Of a stretch of DNA of 64,000 bases, positions 35,901 to 42,284 are shown one piece after another. The notes under the pieces are model-generated. The model saw nothing but the letters and a program-made list of their open reading frames with translations, was not told the DNA's origin and did no database searches. Positions within the stretch are counted from its first letter, which is position 1, and each line of letters opens with the position of its first letter. This DNA is from Symbiodinium natans (Eukaryota; Sar; Dinophyceae; Suessiales; Symbiodiniaceae): positions 79,501 through 143,500 of the forward strand of contig CAJNDS010000139.1 of NCBI GenBank assembly GCA_905221605.1. The letters are read 5' to 3'. The position numbers and the translations under genes are program-made.

Positions 35901-38639
35901 AAACCCTAAACCCTGAACCCTAAACCCTAAAGCCTCAACCCTAAACCCTAGCGGGGTTTGGGGCTCAAGAGCTGTCAAGGCTTGAGTCTGAGAACTTTTG
36001 CATGGCCCAGAGGTTGCGAGACCCGAGATGCAAGGGAGAAGTTTTAAATCCAAGCCAAAAGTCCCGGCGGCCTACATGCACTCCAAGCTGAAAAACCAAC
36101 ACCCCTGACCCAAAACAAAAACGAACAGACCCGGGGCCAGGGCTCGGCAAGGGCGACTCCACCCAACCGCACAGCCGCAGCTCCTCTCATAGGGTGTTGG
36201 GGTTTGCGGGCATTCTCGGCCTAAACCCTGATGCCCCCAATGCAAGCCCTCAACCCCTGAACCGTGCAGCCCGGAAGCCCTAAACCCCAAGCCGGCGAAA
36301 CCTATGGTTGGGGCTCAGTCCGCCTCCAGACTCTGCAATAGGGGAACACGGACTGGGAGAGGGAGGGAGGGACAGAGAGAGAGAGAGAGGGAGAGAGGGA
36401 GAGGGAAAGAGAAAGAGAAAGAACAATTTAAAGAGCAAGAGAGAGAGGAAGAGAGATAGAGAGAGAGAGAGAGAGAAAAAAAAAAAGATACAGAGAAAGA
36501 GAAAGAAAAAGAGAGAGAGAGAGAGGGACCCTAGGGTTTAGGGGTTTAGGGCTTGGACGTTTAAGATTTTGCCCGACTATACAATCTCCAGTCTTCCTTC
36601 CTATCAACCCCCCAGCCCCCACCTCTCTCAGCGCTGATGGCTGAACGCTATAGGATTTGGGTTTTAAGGTTTGGGCTGGGGCTCAAGGCCAGCGAGTGCC
36701 CGTGCTCCTTCGTAGTGGTGCTTGCAGGTTGGGCAGGCCAAATCCAACCTCGGACAGCTTTGGTGCTAGTGAAGGCTCTCTGAAATCCCTCGAGGCCTCA
36801 GGGCTGAAGAGTTCCGTTCATCACGGCTGCCTCGAGGCTGCCTCGAAACTCGTTTAAGGTTTAGGGGCTTAATGCTTGAGGTGTAGGACCCTGGTACCCA
36901 AACTCACTTGCAAGTGAGTTTAGGTTTAGGGAACCCCTTAACCCTAAACCCTTCCGAAATATTTGTAAAAAAAAACCCAAACCCCTCGGCCCCAAACCCC
37001 CCAACGGTGAGGGCGTGAGAGCTGAGCTCCCCCACAGCATCCCCCGCGCGCGAAAGGCCGCCTCGATACAGTCGAGGTGGACGTACCTGAGGGGCCGGGG
37101 TCGGATTTAGGGGTTCAGGGTTTAGGGTTTAGGGTACAGGGTTTAGGGTTTAGGGGTTTAGAGATCAAGGCTTGGGGGAGGCTCAGAGTCTATCACCTCC
37201 ACCCCAACTAATCCTTCATCGAGTGCAAGGGGTTGAGGTTTCAGCAGGGATGCCCTAAACCCGCTAAACGACCCAAGCTGAGGCCGTGGCTTGGCAGAGC
37301 CGCGACACACGCAGGGGCTGTACAGCTCACCACTTTCCTGTCCGACAATGCGAATGCGGTAGGAAGGAAGGAAGGTCTATTGGAGTCTGGGGTTTGGGGT
37401 TCGGAGTTTGAAGTTGAGGCTGGAGCTCGAAGCCCGCTGTCCCCGCCCCACCCTACAGAACTCTAAATTGCATCCGCGCGGGGGGTCCCCCTTGAAAGAA
37501 CACAAGTGCACCGGCTCTTACTTGTCCAGTTTTCGTGGGAACGAGAGCTTAACCTTCGGGACGATACACAGCTATTTTATGCACCCCGCGACAGATACAT
37601 GAAGGTTACTTAGACTTCCAGCACTCGACAGGGATGCAAAACACAAGCGCGCCCGATGGACTCGATCACGACAGTTGTGCTGATAAGCAGTTGAAGGACC
37701 CTACACCGGACTCTTGGGTGCTGTTCAATACCCTCAACCCACTCTGACCCTCAAACCTAAACTCAAAAGACTGCTACTCTGCGCCCCACGTTCAAAGCCC
37801 CGAGCCCGAACACCCAAAGCCGTCCTCACCCCTGAAGAATTTCAATGCATCAACCCTCTCGCCACCAGCTGCCTCGAGGCAAATTCTGCAGGGGTGCTCC
37901 GGCTGCACCTGCAGGAGCACACACACACGCCAGTGCTACTCATACTCATGAGCCTTGCGCAGAAACCCCCTACCGGGGCCAAGGGCTTAGCATTTGGGTC
38001 ACAAATGCCTAGAAGAAGCCATATAACTGAAAATGCTGTGCGACCATGGCCCTGAAAGACGCCCGTGGTCTACTCACCAATAACAGCAGAATAAAACCCT
38101 GCCTCGGGATTAAGAATTCGCATGGGCTGAGCGTCGCGGACTTCGGGTTACTTAGGGTTTCGGGCTTCCGGACTAGGATGGGCGTGTATCTGAACCCTAA
38201 ACCCTACACCCCTACCTCAGGGCTAAACAAAACAAATTGATAGACATGAAAAAAATTGCCCCAGGCGAATGTAAGAAATGATAGGCATCATCAAGAAACA
38301 AGTGGGAAAGCAGCCAAATGCTATGAAACGAGCATTTTTGGCTGTTCGCGGGCTCTAGATTCTAGATGATGAGAAATAAAGCATTTCTAGCCCCATAAGC
38401 CCTATAAACCCGATTATAAGCCCCATAAGCCCTAAGCCCTGAGCCCTAAGCCCTAAGCCCTAAACCCTAAACCCTAAACCCTAAACCCTGAACCCTGAAC
38501 CCTGAACCCTACACTCAATGCAGATCAGACTCTGAAACATCTGCACCCCAGAAAGCCCTCCACCCTAAACTCTGTCTGGTGCCACCTCAGCTGCAGCACC
38601 ATGGGGGAGGCCCTCAAAGGGCCGGGGAGCGGCACCATC
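8812..38639 (-). CDS. RING-CH zinc finger and TPR repeat protein, 28-exon gene
   Basis: Exons in transcript order: 38586-38639, 37855-37908, 37291-37337, 37042-37086, 36683-36748, 35781-35811, 34926-34960, 34458-34521, 33828-33889, 32834-32910, 22966-23023, 22489-22573, 21962-22024, 21658-21703, 20705-20746, 19907-19976, 18637-18682, 17901-17981, 16957-16994, 16174-16243, about 15515-15563, 14847-14909, 13016-13067, 11993-12049, 11453-11496, 10242-10332, 9512-9561, 8812-8849. Joined, they encode a C4HC3 RING-CH finger (CRIC, CVC, HLDC, CPTC), as in MARCH-type E3 ubiquitin ligases. About nine 42-residue kinesin-light-chain-type TPRs follow, then a unique tail. The expected role, inferred from the families, is a ubiquitin ligase that recruits targets through its TPR surface. 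Codon phase agrees at every junction but exon 21 to 22. The 5' end is not settled. A 9.5-kb LINE sits in the intron 23024-32833. Confidence 0.85.
8850..9511. other. Intron of the RING-CH/TPR gene
   Basis: Degenerate heptamers plus a near-perfect CCCTAAA array (9371-9488) and a short T/G homopolymer patch near 9130. Confidence 0.6.
9512..9561 (-). CDS. RING-CH/TPR gene, exon 27
   Basis: Reads PELALRLPDTLVPNAC; acceptor GTCAG|GCCGG, GC donor. Lies between a CCCTAAA array (9371-9488) and a TTTAGGG array (9592-9690). Confidence 0.65.
9592..9775. repeat. TTTAGGG array
   Basis: About 10 perfect units followed by TTCAGGG and TTTTGGG variants; opposite orientation to the CCCTAAA array at 9371-9488 on the other side of exon 27. 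Confidence 0.88.
10242..10332 (-). CDS. RING-CH/TPR gene, exon 26
   Basis: Reads EIEEADRLRNAPVPTLTL then KDRLMGIWGKG; acceptor TTTCAG|GTG, GC donor GGCCG|GCAGG. C-terminal tail after the last TPR, no known domain. Confidence 0.7.
10340..11452. other. Intron sequence with CCCTATAAA array
   Basis: Short TTTAGGG array to 10405, G-rich and C-rich patches (10430-10445, 10678-10700, 10720-10745), unique sequence, then a nine-base CCCTATAAA variant array at about 11250-11400 ending in CCCTAAA. The 151-codon minus frame at 10668-11123 has no recognisable domain. Confidence 0.55.
11453..11496 (-). CDS. RING-CH/TPR gene, exon 25
   Basis: Reads LGDMDGRDSLLRRA, helix B of the last TPR. Acceptor CAGAG|GCTTGG, GC donor GGCTG|GCCACG. 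Confidence 0.8.
11993..12049 (-). CDS. RING-CH/TPR gene, exon 24
   Basis: Reads HQHRNVAVYLVEIAHTCE, helix A of the last TPR, with the family spacing from His to the next conserved positions. GA donor GAGAA|GACGGG restores the exact repeat length. Confidence 0.82.
12222..12430. mobile_element. MITE-like terminal inverted repeat element, copy 1
   Basis: Left arm TTTCCCCTTATGCTAACAGT and right arm ending AGTATACGGTGGAACATCCC are inverted copies. About 209 bp, no coding capacity. Internal segment TTAAAAAGGGTGCCCTTTTG recurs near 55700. It sits in the intron between exons 23 and 24. Confidence 0.72.
12493..12653. repeat. Perfect CCCTAAA array, about 23 units
   Basis: The longest uninterrupted perfect heptamer array in this part of the window, within an intron. 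It abuts copy 1 of the inverted-repeat element by about 60 nt. Confidence 0.95.
12906..12996. repeat. CCCTAAA/CCCTAAG array
   Basis: About 13 units, ending ACACCCTAGG just before exon 23. Confidence 0.9.
13016..13067 (-). CDS. RING-CH/TPR gene, exon 23
   Basis: Reads SETLLERSVKIMEIKF, end of TPR 8 and start of TPR 9. GT donor TTTGG|GTCTGG. Confidence 0.85.
13102..13215. repeat. TTTGGGG/TTTAGGG array
   Basis: Mixed heptamers in the orientation opposite to 12906-12996, immediately across exon 23. Confidence 0.88.
13970..14175. repeat. AT-rich ATA/TATA microsatellite region
   Basis: ATAAATATA-type and TATGTATA-type words in an otherwise GC-balanced region; intron of the RING-CH/TPR gene if exons 22 and 23 are correct. 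Confidence 0.8.
14847..14909 (-). CDS. RING-CH/TPR gene, exon 22
   Basis: Reads CEGYTHYNVGVILAAGALHQ, helix A of TPR 8. GC donor CCAGG|GCTTAG gives correct phase into exon 23. The acceptor is uncertain (two or three AG choices within 20 nt). Confidence 0.68.
15108..15233. repeat. CT microsatellite
   Basis: TCTC repeats with CCTC interruptions. The Ser/Leu-rich plus frames and Arg/Glu-rich minus frame over it are artefacts of the repeat. Confidence 0.95.
15515..15563 (-). CDS. RING-CH/TPR gene, exon 21
   Basis: Reads ELLEKSVGIMERSFGP, end of TPR 7 and start of TPR 8. Acceptor TTCGAG|GAACTC. The 3' boundary is unresolved: a few residues of the repeat are missing before exon 22, so a tiny exon or a different donor is likely. 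Confidence 0.78.
16174..16243 (-). CDS. RING-CH/TPR gene, exon 20
   Basis: Reads LSSLTGLSMVYDRMKDFHR then KKAQ, a degenerate TPR 7. Acceptor CGCAG|GCTTAG, GT donor GCGCAA|GTGGGG. Confidence 0.82.
16957..16994 (-). CDS. RING-CH/TPR gene, exon 19
   Basis: Reads ERHFGADHWELR, the turn between TPR 6 and 7. GC donor CGCGG|GCCTCG. Confidence 0.85.
17226..17335. repeat. TTTAGGGG octamer array
   Basis: Eight-base variant of the heptamer in an intron, ending in a short CCCTAAA inversion at 17338-17355. Confidence 0.88.
17901..17981 (-). CDS. RING-CH/TPR gene, exon 18
   Basis: Reads VSLGNAYGDLGNVDHQKELL then EKALRIQ, a complete helix pair. Acceptor TTCAG|GTCAGC, GC donor ATCCAG|GCCCCG. Confidence 0.92.
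17995..18040. repeat. TTTAGGG array, six units
   Basis: It begins 13 nt upstream (in transcript sense) of the acceptor of exon 18, showing how closely the arrays approach splice sites. Confidence 0.9.
18487..18579. mobile_element. MITE-like terminal inverted repeat element, copy 2
   Basis: Left arm GTTCCCCCTTATACTAACAG, right arm GTATAAGGGGGAACATCCC. Only about 93 bp, the most compact copy. In the intron between exons 17 and 18. Confidence 0.82.
18637..18682 (-). CDS. RING-CH/TPR gene, exon 17
   Basis: Reads QREFGAEHAEVAKAL. GC donor GCTTTG|GCCGAAG. A short inverted-repeat element (18487-18579) lies 57 nt into the following intron. Confidence 0.9.
18956..19095. repeat. 32-bp tandem repeat, about 4.4 copies
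   Basis: Unit GGGCTTCTCCCAGACCATTT plus about 12 nt; copies begin at 18956, 18987, 19019, 19051 and 19083. Independent of the heptamer family. Confidence 0.88.
19386..19450. repeat. CCCTAAA array
   Basis: About nine perfect units within an intron. Confidence 0.92.
19795..19882. repeat. CCCTAAA array before exon 16
   Basis: About 12 units ending 25 nt downstream (in transcript sense) of exon 16. Confidence 0.9.
19907..19976 (-). CDS. RING-CH/TPR gene, exon 16
   Basis: Reads NVYGCLGDVKAKRDLLERAL then KI. Acceptor GCCAG|GCAATG, GC donor ATCAA|GCCGGG. Confidence 0.92.
20705..20746 (-). CDS. RING-CH/TPR gene, exon 15
   Basis: Reads RDHRAVANTLLNL. Acceptor CCTAG|GCCGGG, GT donor CCTGG|GTGTGC. 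It lies 30 nt left of the long G tract. Confidence 0.9.
20776..20979. repeat. Long poly-G tract
   Basis: About 200 nt of G with five or six C/A/T interruptions, mostly in the left half; the last roughly 80 nt are uninterrupted. Strong G-quadruplex potential; length may be a sequencing or assembly estimate. Glycine frames over it are not genes. Confidence 0.95.
21325..21432. repeat. GAT/GAC trinucleotide microsatellite
   Basis: GATGATGATGAC-type repeat plus CAATAG-type words on either side; it lies in the intron between exons 14 and 15. Confidence 0.85.
21658..21703 (-). CDS. RING-CH/TPR gene, exon 14
   Basis: Reads RDLLERALKINEQEY. GA donor GTACG|GACGAAG; acceptor CCCCAG|CGCGAC is one of the few not followed by G. 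Confidence 0.92.
21735..21917. repeat. Head-to-head TTTAGGG / CCCTAAA arrays
   Basis: About 13 units of TTTAGGG run directly into CCCTAAA units at about 21826. This is the orientation expected of two fused telomeres, though here it lies between exons 13 and 14 of one gene. Confidence 0.93.
21962..22024 (-). CDS. RING-CH/TPR gene, exon 13
   Basis: Reads VSASLVNLSLAYGALGDVKR then Q. GC donor CGTCAG|GCCAGG; joins exon 14 to give the canonical VKRQRDLLERAL helix. Confidence 0.93.
22165..22475. repeat. CCCTAAA/CCCTAAG arrays
   Basis: Two arrays (about 22168-22255 and 22380-22472) with a short unique spacer, in the intron between exons 12 and 13. Confidence 0.85.
22489..22573 (-). CDS. RING-CH/TPR gene, exon 12
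   Basis: Reads LGEHETQRDILERALRIMES then EFGFNSHK. GT donor CACAAG|GTGCCG. Confidence 0.93.
22800..22935. repeat. CCCCTAAA octamer array
   Basis: Eight-base variant array of about 12 units, next to exon 11. Confidence 0.9.
22966..23023 (-). CDS. RING-CH/TPR gene, exon 11
   Basis: Reads PNHHVVATTLVNLGSVYG. GC donor GGAAG|GCGCC. First exon downstream of the LINE-containing intron. Confidence 0.93.
23251..23265. repeat. Target-site duplication, left copy
   Basis: AAACCCTACACCCTA, identical to 32740-32754 at the other end of the LINE. The flanks are telomere-like, so part of the match could be chance. Confidence 0.6.
23752..24819 (+). CDS. LINE ORF1 protein with RanBP2-type zinc finger
   Basis: I chose the ATG at 23752 because the protein then opens MEAKSWRCSTCHQQN and the upstream frame has only a TTG. 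Residues 6-27 form a RanBP2-type finger: W-x-C-x2-C-x3-N-x6-C-x2-C. A Pro/Ser/Lys-rich low-complexity stretch follows. The C-terminal half is charged and helical (RELHRIVARQAEAKRELGKL and a later EEESKRIAAREARQ block) and probably forms a coiled coil. This layout fits a nucleic-acid-binding LINE ORF1 that packages the element RNA. The whole ORF is overlapped by the open ORF2 frame, one base back. Confidence 0.72.
   Translation: MEAKSWRCSTCHQQNKLSQNYCGKCGHHWQEAIGATASYWTPQTPAPWRGDRVDNTGRHGASPRRRAPKSPRRPGKGAGQHVTESVAGPAKGKSKMTGKGAVEEAKQPPSLAALPEPPTTTIAVPPRSGLPATPPTSSTTSERKLLEALVAHMGPTTELPPELAQQLEHYRVEDEKAQSRELHRIVARQAEAKRELGKLRTERATFCTGWNQYIQDLLGLVAQQTEERAQALQAYDAAEEKWTQRFVETSKQLARLAANKAAPDGVIDLETEEDAMEVSEAAVADAAEEESKRIAAREARQTALEKQQATLVQALHAAKEITAGAERERTPRRRGHEGKEPEMSKGAEDAKSVPS
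24820..32684 (+). CDS. LINE ORF2 polyprotein: RNase H, endonuclease, reverse transcriptase
   Basis: The frame is open from 23433, but before 24820 it probably only shadows ORF1; no ATG lies near 24820. Domains in order: an unrecognised acidic region (24850-25550), tandem repeats (25560-27480), RNase H at 28000-28430 with D (FYVDGAY), E (FQPELCAH), D (TYDSTSAAD) and a C-terminal HxxxELVDSLA Asp, and EEP endonuclease at 28650-29390 with SYN, LQET, GHAP, LDANARF, DYV and IDHKLL. Reverse transcriptase follows at 30200-31130: motif A FVDGASAFYS, motif B AGTSPGSPVADSL, motif C WMDD. Two C2H2 fingers lie at 32000-32190. RNase H ahead of the endonuclease is an unusual order. Function: target-primed reverse transcription of the element. 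Confidence 0.85.
25560..27480 (+). repeat. In-frame 84-bp tandem repeats inside LINE ORF2
   Basis: About 22 copies of a unit encoding DPHPASRSAGLQVHQLST plus a Gln/Ala/Val-rich spacer, 28 residues when complete. A shorter variant reads PHPTSRSAG. Unit length is a multiple of three, so several frames stay open and create large false frames on both strands. Near 26570-26690 the ORF2 frame slips into another frame and returns, as two compensating length changes would produce. Confidence 0.93.
32740..32754. repeat. Target-site duplication, right copy
   Basis: AAACCCTACACCCTA, matching 23251-23265. CCCTAAA units follow directly to about 32812. Confidence 0.6.
32834..32910 (-). CDS. RING-CH/TPR gene, exon 10
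   Basis: Reads YDRLGNINKQKELLERALAI then NEREY. GT donor GTACG|GTGCGC. Last exon before the LINE-containing intron; its phase and repeat register continue exactly in exon 11, 9.8 kb away. Confidence 0.93.
33490..33800. repeat. Degenerate CCCTGAA/CCCCTAAA array
   Basis: Mixed heptamer and octamer variants (CCCTGAA, CCCCTAAA, CCCTAAA) in the intron between exons 9 and 10. Confidence 0.8.
33828..33889 (-). CDS. RING-CH/TPR gene, exon 9
   Basis: Reads EREFGPDHCDVATTLSNLGN. GT donor AATGC|GTGCGC. Confidence 0.93.
34458..34521 (-). CDS. RING-CH/TPR gene, exon 8
   Basis: Reads YGLCGNAVAERDHLEMALEI then Q. GA donor ATCCAG|GACTGG. Confidence 0.9.
34926..34960 (-). CDS. RING-CH/TPR gene, exon 7
   Basis: Reads VVGAALHNLGV. 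GT donor GTGGC|GTGGCT. Helix A of TPR 1. Confidence 0.88.
35000..35780. other. Intron between exons 6 and 7 of the RING-CH/TPR gene
   Basis: Mostly unique sequence with a few heptamers at the ends. Short open frames (35135-35317 minus, 35504-35701 plus) carry no recognisable motif. Confidence 0.5.
35781..35811 (-). CDS. RING-CH/TPR gene, exon 6
   Basis: Reads LRSRYGEEHP. GC donor CACCCC|GCCACT gives the exact TPR spacing when joined to exon 7. Confidence 0.82.
36357..36528. repeat. GA microsatellite
   Basis: GAGA and GAAAGA repeats, purine-only for about 170 nt. Lys/Arg/Glu frames over it are not genes. Confidence 0.95.
36683..36748 (-). CDS. RING-CH/TPR gene, exon 5: last zinc ligands
   Basis: Reads LDLACPTCKHHYEGARALAG then L. 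CPTC is the fourth ligand pair of the RING-CH finger, followed by the usual basic/aromatic Y-x-G tail. GC donor CTTGA|GCCCC. Confidence 0.88.
   Translation of the reverse strand, partial: VGFGLPNLQAPLRRSTGTRWP
37042..37086 (-). CDS. RING-CH/TPR gene, exon 4: His and Cys ligands
   Basis: Reads YVHLDCIEAAFRAR, the H-x2-C core (YVHxxC) diagnostic of RING-CH. GA donor CGGGG|GATGCT. Confidence 0.9.
37291..37337 (-). CDS. RING-CH/TPR gene, exon 3: C-x-C ligands
   Basis: Reads ESGELYSPCVCRGSA. The PCxCxGS block is the second ligand pair. GC donor GCCAA|GCCACG completes Lys with exon 4. Confidence 0.9.
37855..37908 (-). CDS. RING-CH/TPR gene, exon 2: first C-x2-C
   Basis: Reads VQPEHPCRICLEAAGGER. 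CRICLE is the first ligand pair of RING-CH fingers. GT donor GAGAGG|GTTGAT. Confidence 0.9.
38390..38520. repeat. CCCTAAG/CCCTAAA/CCCTGAA array
   Basis: Three variants in successive blocks, 65 nt left of the probable exon at 38586. Confidence 0.85.
38586..38639 (-). CDS. RING-CH/TPR gene, probable exon 1 of this model
   Basis: Reads DGAAPRPFEGLPHGAAAE between TGTCAG| and |GTGGCAC, phase 0 into exon 2. There is no start codon in this frame, so the true 5' exon lies further right. Confidence 0.5.
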
Positions 38640-38659
38640 CTGACAGGCAGGCTGCTTTA

Positions 38660-38935
38660 GGGGGGTTTAGGGTTTAGGGTTTAGGGTTTAGGGCTTAGGG
38701 TTTCGGGTTTAGGGTTTAGGGTACCTTGTTGGGGTCCTCATTATGAAGGGGATCCTACTCTTTAGGGTCTATTTTGGGGGGTAAACCCCCATATGAACCT
38801 ACAGAGGCTTAGGGCTGGCTTATAGGGTTTAGGGTTTTCTGCAGGGTTTAGGGTTTAGGGTTTAGGGTTTAGGGTTTAGGGTTTAGGGTTTAGGGGTTCG
38901 GGGTTAGGGGTTTAGGGTGCAGGGTGTAGGGTTTG
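38660..38935. repeat. TTTAGGG arrays
   Basis: Two arrays (38663-38730, 38835-38900) separated by about 100 nt of unique sequence. Confidence 0.85.
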
Positions 38936-39059
38936 ACCCTCAACCCTGAACCCTGAAATCCCTAAACCCATGAACCTCGCAACGGGGAACTTCTGCGAGA
39001 ACCCGAAAACCAAGCGCAGGCCCACCTCCGAATTAAACCCTAAACCCTGAAACCTAAAC

Positions 39060-40480
39060 CCTCATTAAACTAATTATGTGGCGACTTGGGCGTGTGGGGG
39101 GGTTTTGGAATTCGGGGGCGTAGGGCTTACGATTTGGGGCGGTCTAACTAATGTTTCCACCCAAGAAACACTGAATGGCTGCTTACGAAATAGACTTGGA
39201 TGAGTGGAAAAGACAAGGATTCCACACGATGGCAAATTAAACATGAATATGTAGCACGTAGTGATTCCCTTAAACATGGATTTATGAAGGGCTTACTGTG
39301 GCAGCTACATGCACCCACGGTCGTGTAGTTTCAGGTACACTTGACAATGGATTCGGCATTGGGGGCAAAAGCAGGTTTAAGGGCAAAAGAGGGGAAGACT
39401 ACTTCAACTTCTGGCACAAGACTTGGCCGACTGCGCCAGGATGAAAGTTCGTCGCATCTGGCAGTTATGCTAACATGTACTTGCAAACCCCCGATCCCCC
39501 ACAGACTCCTCCACACAGCATGGCTTTGGGGCATGGAGGATTTAAATTGCGTCTGAACCAAATAGTAATATATGTTTAAAACAGCGTAGAAATCCTCCGC
39601 TGGCCAGGCCATGTAAAATGCACTTGATCGTACTCCGAGTCCTCCGCCAACGAAAGACATGCTAGCGCGACAAAACTTTCATCCTGCTGATGTATTGCTG
39701 TTGCCCTATGAAAGACGCAGGGCTCCACTTCGAACATCCTCTTGTGCAGTAGCTTGCACACAGACACAAGATCTTTGTAAATATTCTGGGAATATAGTAG
39801 AAATTAATATTGGCTTCCGAAGCCCTGAGCCCCACACCCCAGAAGCTACAGCAACCCCAAGCCATGGCGCTCCGCGCCTGTGCAGGTGGACCTGACGTGC
39901 TTGGGGGGCTTCTTGGAGTGTTGTAGAAGGGGTTGTGGGGTGTGCAGGGTTTAAAGGGTTGCTGGGGCCTTGGGGACTTAGAGGGTTTATAGGGCTTTAT
40001 AGGACTTCTAGCGGTTCATAGGGATGCTAAAAGGGGTTCTAGGTTACTGTATACTTTTCGGGCGTAGGGCGTTTAGGATCTTAGGATTGTTAGAATCTTG
40101 AGGGTGTTAAGATCTTCAGGGCCACGATCTGGAGAACTGCCCATATATTATGCACCAGCACTCACGCACCCCCTCGATGGTTTCATCGTGGGTTTTGGGT
40201 TTGGAGTTTAGGTTGGGTTTAGCAAAGGGCTCAGGGTTTTCACTCTGCCCCGTGGTTGGTGGTGCGTTGAGGGTTTCGGGTTCAATGTTTTAAGGGTTGG
40301 CCTCCCCCCTGTGGGGCGGGGGGTACGCTAGTGCTGAGAGTTCGCTGGAGCTGGAGGGGTGTGATATCAGGGCCTCCCTTGAAGTCTTTGGTCTTTGGGT
40401 TTGGAGCGGGGGCGCAAACCCCAAACCTCTGTTATTGACTCCGGAAACCCTAAACCTAACAGCATCTTGTCAGCTAGGGT
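39060..40480. other. Unique sequence, no gene recognised
   Basis: Low repeat content. A 109-codon minus frame (39331-39660) and shorter overlapping plus frames show no family motif. Could hold 5' exons of the RING-CH/TPR gene that are too short to recognise. Confidence 0.4.
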
Positions 40481-40488
40481 TCGAGGTT

Positions 40489-40562
40489 GTTTAGGGTTTA
40501 GGGTTTAGGGTTTAGGGTTTAGGGTTTAGGGTTTAGGGTTTAGGGTTTAGGGTTTAGGGGAG
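40489..40562. repeat. TTTAGGG array
   Basis: About ten perfect units. Confidence 0.93.
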
Positions 40563-40760
40563 GGTGTTTTGTTTAAGGTCTGTACAGTCTAAGGGCTAGC
40601 TTCGCGACCATTGGGCCATGCAATACCAAAACCCTAACCCCTATAACCCTAAAACACCAAAACCGAAAACCCTAAACCCCAAACTACAAACCCCCCCCCC
40701 TTAAACCCCCCCCCCCCTTTTTAAACCCCCCCCCCCCAAAAAACACAAACCCACGTATGC

Positions 40761-40799
40761 CTGCGGCATCTTCGCCTTCGGCGCTGGGCGCGTCTTCCC
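40761..40799 (-). CDS. Possible 5' exon of the RING-CH/TPR gene
   Basis: Phase-0 block reading GKTRPAPKAKMPQ, with acceptor GGCAG|GGGAAG and GC donor CCGCAG|GCATAC. It would join 38586-38639 in frame, but another frame is also open and no homology supports it. Confidence 0.3.
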
Positions 40800-40999
40800 C
40801 TGCCAGGCGTTGAATGGGGATTTGGCGCAGAACTTCACAGCTAAGGCTTCTTTGGGAGTGCAAGGATCGACTTACTCGTAGAGCTGATGACGGTTTATGG
40901 AGGGTTTAAGGTACTACATCAAAGGTTTTTGTAGGGTTTAGGGTACTACATCAAAGACATCTGTTACCCAAAGAACAATGCCAACATCCGTAGTGGCAA

Positions 41000-41840
41000 G
41001 TTGAGTGGACAGTCCGGGAAAGCGCCGCGCGGTGCTTGGGGAGGAGATGACTGAAACCCTATGCCCAGAAATACGAAAAGCATACAAGTACCCTATATTT
41101 GCGGTTCTTTGTTCCAGAAACCAAAAAACAAAAATACCTCAGAGCTATGGGGTTCTATCCACAGATACAGGGTCTTTGGACACTTTGTATTTCGTTCGTG
41201 TCTTGGCACGCTTAGCTTGTTCGTTCCTCTTTCCGCATTGCTGGTTTCTACCACGCCGAGATGGTAGTCTTCAGCCCCAGCTCCCTACAATTTCGCTACT
41301 TTCAACACGGTATACACTAGCTCGCCAAAAGTACAAGAAGAAGACAAGACTATGTTCTGTATCTACAAAAACGCCAGGACAAAGCATCTGAAGCAGGTTG
41401 AGCTCAATTTTGGTCTGGGTCCATACCGCATTCTAGGGCATTAGGGTTTAGGGTTTCGTTTGGCAAGGTTTAAGGTCTAGAGTGACACCCCATATTCTAC
41501 GGAAGGGGCTGCAACCTACAATCGGCGGAGCGTTCCAACCCGACACGTCTTCCCTAAGCCCCAAGCACTGTCCATGGGTCTGGAGTGTCGGGGTCTTCGA
41601 GCCCAGGGTTTCATAGGGCTCGAGCGACCTACCCAGAAGATTGTTTTGGCCCAGCAGATTCCCTCTAAGGCCCGAAAAGAACTATGACATCAGACCAAGA
41701 AAACCCTCGCAGCCCGAAACTCGCAGCAGCAAGAACCCTCAAACCTTACCTAAAGCTTTTTCAGCAGCCACCCCCCGAACCATCAAAGACAAAACGCAAG
41801 ACCTCAACACTGCACCAGAGATTCAAGAGGGAAGATATGC
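41000..41840. other. Unique sequence, no gene recognised
   Basis: A 128-codon plus frame (41005-41391) and a 93-codon plus frame (41641-41922) exist, but neither shows a domain and both run against the strand of all identified host genes. Confidence 0.35.
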
Positions 41841-41849
41841 ACTCATGCA

Positions 41850-41995
41850 CAGCACCCTAAACCCTAAAACCCTAAAAAAAAACCCAAACCCTGAAAACAG
41901 AAACCCTAAACCTAAAAACTAAAAACCCTAAACCCTAAACCCTAAACCCTAAACCCTAAACCCTAAACCCTAAACCCTAAACCCTAAACCCTACA
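41850..41995. repeat. CCCTAAA array
   Basis: Degenerate start with A-rich units, then about nine perfect units at 41930-41993. Confidence 0.9.
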
Positions 41996-42284
41996 AACAA
42001 ATGGCCCTGAACATGTGCACCGAAATTTCGGAGCGCCTGGGGGCTCCTCGGGTCGGAAATTCCGGGGTTTGGAAGGTTCGGGCCCGCAGGGTTTAGGGTT
42101 TAGGGTTTGGGGTTTAGGGTTTAGGGTTTAGAGTTTAGGGTTTAGGGTTTAGGGTTTAGGGCAACGGGGTTTGGAGCGCAAGGCCAAGGCCGAAATCAGA
42201 CTACGAACTCGAATGGGGGTGCAAAAGGGTTTAGGGTTTAGGGTTTGCGGTTTAGAGTGCAAGGATTTGCCTTCTAGGTTCTAG

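Noticed and set aside
36308-36541. Arg/Glu/Lys-rich frame
   Set aside because: Translation of the GA microsatellite.
41005-41391. 128-codon plus frame
   Set aside because: No domain, opposite to the gene cluster strand, Cys/Leu/Ser-rich; probably chance.
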